From assembly GCA_910585135.1 (NCBI GenBank), contig CAJUEB010000012.1:1-21566 (forward strand): 21,566 bases of DNA, read 5' to 3'. The stretch comes from an uncultured Eubacteriales bacterium (lineage in GTDB: Bacteria > Bacillota > Clostridia > Peptostreptococcales > Anaerovoracaceae). The notes under the pieces were generated by a model. It worked only from the letters and a program-made list of their open reading frames with translations. It was not told the origin of the DNA and ran no database searches. Position numbers and translations under genes: made by a program. Every line of letters starts with the position of its first letter. Positions within the stretch are counted from its first letter, which is position 1. Of this stretch, positions 20,866 to 21,566 are shown in pieces.

Positions 20866-21566
20866 ATGATAGCGAAAAAAAGAGAAAATGCACAGGGTAA
20901 AAAATGGCTGCGGGCTGTGATCTTTTTTATCATAGCGGCGCTCCTTTTCCTGTATTTAAACCAGGTGTTTAATATCGCTGCCTCTGATGATAGCAAGCAA
21001 ATTTTTAAGGCGTTTTATGCGGAAGGTGAAGACACGCTGGACGTGGTCTATTTAGGCACGAGCGCGGCCAATCGATATTTCATAGGACCGAAAGCATACC
21101 ATGATGAAGGAATCGCCGTCTTTACCCTGGCAACGATGGGTCTTCCGATGCTGTTTGTGCCGAACTTGCTCGACGAAGTGGAGAAAACCCAAGATCCGGA
21201 TCTTTATATTATAGAACTTCGGGGCATACTAAAGAGTAAGGATGATGTGACAGATGCACATATCCGACGGGTGACAGACAGCATGAAGATATCATCAAAC
21301 AAATATGATACCATAGAAATGGCGCTGGATTATGTCGCAGGCGCCGACGGGGAACTGAGCAATATCGATACGGGAAGCCTGGACTATTATGTGCCTATCG
21401 TCAAATACCACAGCAGGCTGGTACAGGGCGATTTGACCATCGCTGATTTCCTGCCGCTTGATCGATGGAATTTGACTAAGGGATATGTTTTAAGCCCGAA
21501 TACATTAACGGTCAAGGAGCAGGGTTGCCCGGTGTATTCCACAGACAAAGCAGCATTAGCGCCGGA
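20866..21566 (+). CDS. Membrane-anchored SGNH/DltD-like protein, 3' end missing
   Basis: Open to the window end (233 codons seen). A basic N-terminus is followed by one helix (about 15-33), then an extracytoplasmic domain beginning DTLDVVYLGTSAANRYF. GTS with S66 fits block I of SGNH/GDSL hydrolases, as in the DltD/AlgJ/AlgX-like partners of MBOAT enzymes, followed by a LATMGLPMLF stretch and DLYIIELRG as the next strands. The catalytic Asp/His block would lie beyond the window. AAGGA is 9 nt before the ATG. The frame stays open upstream to an ATG at 20689, but that extension is Arg-rich with no ribosome site. It is probably the outer-face partner of the MBOAT at 11673-13250, about 7.6 kb away. 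Confidence 0.75.
   Translation, partial: MIAKKRENAQGKKWLRAVIFFIIAALLFLYLNQVFNIAASDDSKQIFKAFYAEGEDTLDVVYLGTSAANRYFIGPKAYHDEGIAVFTLATMGLPMLFVPNLLDEVEKTQDPDLYIIELRGILKSKDDVTDAHIRRVTDSMKISSNKYDTIEMALDYVAGADGELSNIDTGSLDYYVPIVKYHSRLVQGDLTIADFLPLDRWNLTKGYVLSPNTLTVKEQGCPVYSTDKAALAP

Overview
The window looks like chromosome of a mid-GC Bacillota, most likely class Clostridia and plausibly Lachnospiraceae. The evidence is strong AGGAGG-type ribosome sites, a Bce-type peptide-antibiotic module, Gram-positive lipoproteins, and a small carrier protein with an MBOAT acyltransferase. The taxonomy is inferred from gene content only. No rRNA, tRNA, transposase, integrase or CRISPR array was found.

Left part (1-6934, all + strand). 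The 3' end of a GPH-type sugar/cation symporter is followed closely by a response regulator and an intramembrane-sensing histidine kinase that overlap by 4 nt. After a 243-nt gap carrying a palindrome and a hairpin over the ribosome site come the ATPase and the 10-TM permease of a Bce-type ABC transporter. Together these form a bacitracin/lantibiotic-type sensing and resistance module. A TraX-family membrane protein follows.

Middle part (7117-10865, mostly - strand). An EamA/DMT transporter is preceded by a strong promoter and a 17-codon upstream ORF whose stop overlaps the transporter start. Next come a two-domain lipoprotein with a TetR C-terminal remnant just beyond its stop, a 52-residue single-TM protein with its own promoter (+ strand), and a YjjG-like HAD phosphatase.

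Right part (11296-21566). A carrier protein and an MBOAT acyltransferase (+) are followed by about 1 kb of non-coding or decayed DNA. That stretch holds a degenerate tandem repeat, the C-terminal stub of a DUF234/Mrr-like protein, and four 37-38 bp units each bounded by TTCTCT and AGAGAA. Then come an acyl/aryl-adenylating ligase (-), a divergent LysR regulator (+), an SsuABC/TauABC-like importer (+) and, cut by the window end, a membrane-anchored SGNH-like protein. Ligase, carrier protein, MBOAT and SGNH protein are the four parts of a Dlt-like surface-acylation system. Here they are split around a ligase-LysR-importer block, suggesting (inference) a system that imports or activates an organic acid and attaches it outside the membrane.

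A recurring oddity is in-frame low-complexity or internally repeated segments at loop positions in several unrelated proteins, most clearly the ligase (two inserts) and the LysR protein. Several intergenic regions also carry short imperfect repeats. These may reflect one genome-wide repeat-expansion process.
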